Assembly: GCA_027485615.1 (NCBI GenBank)
Contig: JAIXQS010000066.1
Span: 1-46,536 of the forward strand
Source of the DNA: Verrucomicrobiaceae bacterium
GTDB lineage: Bacteria; Verrucomicrobiota; Verrucomicrobiia; Verrucomicrobiales; Akkermansiaceae
Direction: 5' to 3'
DNA: 46,536 bases
In this document: piece by piece, positions 44,743-46,536 of the stretch
Numbering within the stretch: the first letter of the stretch is position 1
Layout of the letters: each line of letters opens with the position of its first letter
Position numbers and translations under genes: made by a program
The notes under the pieces: generated by a model
The model's database searches: none
What the model saw: the letters and a program-made list of their open reading frames with translations, nothing else
Told to the model about the DNA's origin: nothing

Positions 44743-45508
44743 TCGGATTGAGGTTCGGGCTTGAGAAAAAGATCGCGGAGAGCCGTTCGCGGAATTGTTT
44801 TTCGGTGAGGTTGCGCTCCAGCCTGCCGTTCTCGCAGATGGAGATGCTGCCCGTTTCCTCGCTGACGACGATCGCCATGGCGTCGGTGCGCTCGGTGAGG
44901 CCGATGGCGGCGCGGTGGCGGAGGCCGGTGGAGCGGTCCTGCATTTCCCTTTCGGTGACGGGAAACACACAGGCGGCGCCGGCCACGCGGTCGTCGGCGA
45001 TGATCATGCCGCCGTCGTGGAGGGGGGATTTCGGAAAGAAGACGCTCATTGCCAGCTCGGGGGTGAACTGGGCGTCGAGCACGACACCCGTGTCGAGCTG
45101 CTCCTTGAGGGAGATGTCCCGCTGGATCGCGAAGAGTGCGCCGATGCGTTTTTTGGAAAGCATTGCCACGGCATCCGCGAGGCGCTCCACGAAGGCGAGG
45201 CGGCGTTTGCTGGAGAAGGAGAAGATGCGGCTGCCGCCGAGGCGGGCGAGGCCGTTGCGCAACTCCGGCTGGAAAATGACAAGCAGCGCGAAAGCGAGCA
45301 CGGCGGCGGAGCGGGTGATGATCCATCCGATTACCTCGAAATCAAACAGCTCCGTGATGAGAGCAAGAGCAACGAGGATGAAGCCGAGCCCGACGAGGAT
45401 CTGCGCCCCTCGCGTGGCGCGGAACGCCCTGTAGAGCTGGTAAATGCAGAAGGCCAGCACGAGGATCTCGATCCCGTCCCGCCAATGTTGCCCGATGAAC
45501 GCCCACAT
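44663..45508 (-). CDS. cdaA: Diadenylate cyclase CdaA
   Basis: A 281-residue c-di-AMP synthase. Three N-terminal membrane helices (about 13-95) are followed by a DisA_N domain (about 100-265). Active-site motifs: SPLHDGGMIIADD, where the usual DGA is DGG, and LRHRAAIGLTERTDAMAIVV with the intact RHR. It makes c-di-AMP from two ATP at the inner membrane. No GlmM gene is adjacent; the mini-CdaR gene overlaps its end. Confidence 0.93.
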   Translation of the reverse strand: MWAFIGQHWRDGIEILVLAFCIYQLYRAFRATRGAQILVGLGFILVALALITELFDFEVIGWIITRSAAVLAFALLVIFQPELRNGLARLGGSRIFSFSSKRRLAFVERLADAVAMLSKKRIGALFAIQRDISLKEQLDTGVVLDAQFTPELAMSVFFPKSPLHDGGMIIADDRVAGAACVFPVTEREMQDRSTGLRHRAAIGLTERTDAMAIVVSEETGSISICENGRLERNLTEKQFRERLSAIFFSSPNLNPNETETVEKLDRQDPLSPSGNRDLVSD

Positions 45509-45882
45509 GCCTGGGAAGGAAACTACGGGCGCGCGGGGTTCCTGTCACTTGGAAAGGTGATCCGTGTTCAACCTAAAATTCGCAGTTCAAACGAAGATTT
45601 TCACCGCAGAGGCGCAGAGGTCGCAGAAGGAGCGCTGAGAAGAGTTTGTGTTTTGGGATATTGCAGGGCATTTTTTCACGTCAATTCCATTTCACCCATT
45701 GAGTGACCAAGCAGTTCCATCGTTTTCCCAAATTTTCTATCTTCCCACATGCAAGGCTCCGCGTTCCTTTGCGACCTCTGCGCCTCTGCGGTGAAAAATT
45801 GATACCCAACTGTGGTATTTAGGTTTAATTCTAGGCCGGAATGCGTCTTGCCGTGCGGCGGCTGCTGGCTTTTAGTCCCCGC
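45509..45882. other. 374-bp spacer largely made of an inverted-repeat element
   Basis: Between cdaA and sufT, divergently transcribed. Apart from the paired repeats at 45598-45635 and 45761-45797 it holds no supported gene. The flanks of those repeats also match each other loosely (AACCTAAA at about 45570 and TTTAGGTT at about 45822), so the element may span about 45570-45830. Confidence 0.5.
45598..45797. repeat. MITE-like inverted pair of TTTTCACCGCAGAGG repeats
   Basis: TTTTCACCGCAGAGGCGCAG and continuing to about 45635 is repeated in reverse orientation at 45761-45797 with only a few mismatches. A third, diverged copy is at 29542-29581. The inner 125 bp encode nothing recognisable. Short non-autonomous elements with this kind of ends are widespread spacers. 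Confidence 0.7.
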
Positions 45883-46428
45883 ATGCACGACGAAATCAAA
45901 CTTTCCCGCGAGGTCACCGCCGTCCAGATCCCGAGCGGCGACTCCATGACGCTTCCGGCCGGTACGCCCGTTTTCATCACGCAGCGGCTCGGCGGCACCT
46001 ACACGGTCGCGACCTCTCAGGGGCTTGCCCGGATTTCCTCACAGGATGCCGATGCGCTCGGGGTGGATGCCGAGGAGGAAAAGCAGAAGCACGCCGAGGC
46101 GGTGCGGCTCAAGGACGCGCCGCTCGAGGAGCAGGTCTGGGCACAGCTGAAAGGCGTTTACGATCCGGAAATCCCCGTGGACATCGTCAACCTCGGCCTT
46201 GTCTATGACTGCATGATCGAACAAGTCGGAGAGAAGAAGGTCGTGCAGGTGAAGATGACCCTCACTGCGCCAGGCTGCGGCATGGGACCGGTGATCGCGG
46301 CGGACGCGCAGGCGAAGGTCATGACCATCGATGGGATCGACGAGGCGAATGTCGAACTCGTCTGGGATCCGGCGTGGAACCAGGACATGATCACTGAAGA
46401 AGGGAAGATGAAGCTGGGGATGGTGTGA
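45883..46428 (+). CDS. sufT: Putative Fe-S cluster assembly protein SufT
   Basis: A 181-residue protein of the MIP18/DUF59 family. The N-terminal extension has VQIPSGDSMTLPAGTPVFIT and LGGTYTV, as in SufT. The C-terminal MIP18-like domain starts VWAQLKGVYDPEIPVDIVNL and contains LTAPGCGMGPVIAADA with the conserved Cys. It assists Fe-S cluster maturation, usually near suf genes, though none is seen here. The ATG at 45883 (MHDEIKLSREVTA) is preferred over 45841. It is the last gene in the window. Confidence 0.9.
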   Translation: MHDEIKLSREVTAVQIPSGDSMTLPAGTPVFITQRLGGTYTVATSQGLARISSQDADALGVDAEEEKQKHAEAVRLKDAPLEEQVWAQLKGVYDPEIPVDIVNLGLVYDCMIEQVGEKKVVQVKMTLTAPGCGMGPVIAADAQAKVMTIDGIDEANVELVWDPAWNQDMITEEGKMKLGMV

Positions 46429-46434
46429 GGAGAT

Positions 46435-46536
46435 TGGATATTGGAGATTGGATATTGCCTCTGGTCTCTGCACTCTGCACTCTGACCTCTGCCCTCTGCC
46501 CTCTGCCCTCTGCCCTCTGCCCTCTGCCCTCTGCCC
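46435..46536. repeat. Short tandem repeats at the window end
   Basis: A 14-bp unit (TTGGATATTGGAGA) appears twice from about 46435. It is followed by a run of 7-bp CCTCTGC-like units, imperfect at first and then perfect, to the end of the window. The array may continue beyond the edge. Confidence 0.85.

Noticed and set aside
46469..46536. CRISPR array
   Set aside because: Units are 7 bp with no spacers; it is a microsatellite.

Overview
This is a GC-rich bacterial chromosome segment, most likely from Verrucomicrobiota (Verrucomicrobiales/Luteolibacter-like). The assignment is inferred. It rests on a PSD1/DUF1549-DUF1553 plus DUF1501 gene pair typical of the PVC superphylum, a FolB/FolK folate set, an extended ExbB/DUF3450 TonB system, and many short palindromic spacer repeats. 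I recognised no rRNA, tRNA or CRISPR array.

Layout. 1-8.9 kb: the tail of a DUF1501 gene, a DUF3592-like protein, a LysM protein, a DUF374 acyltransferase with an FGGY kinase, then a complete PSD1-DUF1501 pair. 8.9-12.0 kb (minus strand): an SDR, a small pentapeptide-like protein, folK and a Deg-type protease. 12.0-15.7 kb: an ArsR-methyltransferase fusion regulator divergent from metK-ahcY, closed by a strong terminator. 15.7-20.6 kb: L,D-transpeptidase, compact CorA, ctaB, a KdgK-like kinase and two membrane proteins. 20.7-22.7 kb: an arsenic operon (arsR, DUF6428, aquaglyceroporin, arsC). 22.7-23.4 kb: a VapBC-type toxin-antitoxin pair. 23.5-28.8 kb: divergent alaS and glyQS. 28.9-31.0 kb: ferredoxin, DciA, a HAD-Nudix fusion and folB. 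31.2-43.8 kb: nine minus-strand genes that look like one outer-membrane uptake system: TonB-dependent receptor, beta-helix protein, DUF3450, ExbB, ExbD, TonB, TPR protein, OprO/P-like porin and a secreted protein. 44.0-46.5 kb: a fasciclin protein, a mini-CdaR with cdaA, sufT, and a short tandem repeat at the window end.

The most striking feature is in alaS. The reading frame stays open through a 637-bp REP/RAYT-type element with perfect 29-bp inverted ends and four hairpins that share a CCCT apex. The result is an alanyl-tRNA synthetase with a complete-looking HUH (Y1) transposase domain between its aminoacylation and editing halves. Other spacers (8.86, 27.0 and 31.0 kb) hold paired palindromes of similar architecture but different sequence. 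A second hypothesis worth testing is that the HAD-Nudix fusion, overlapping folB by 4 bp, carries out both dephosphorylation steps that lead to dihydroneopterin. Functions are family assignments from motifs read by eye; no database search was possible.
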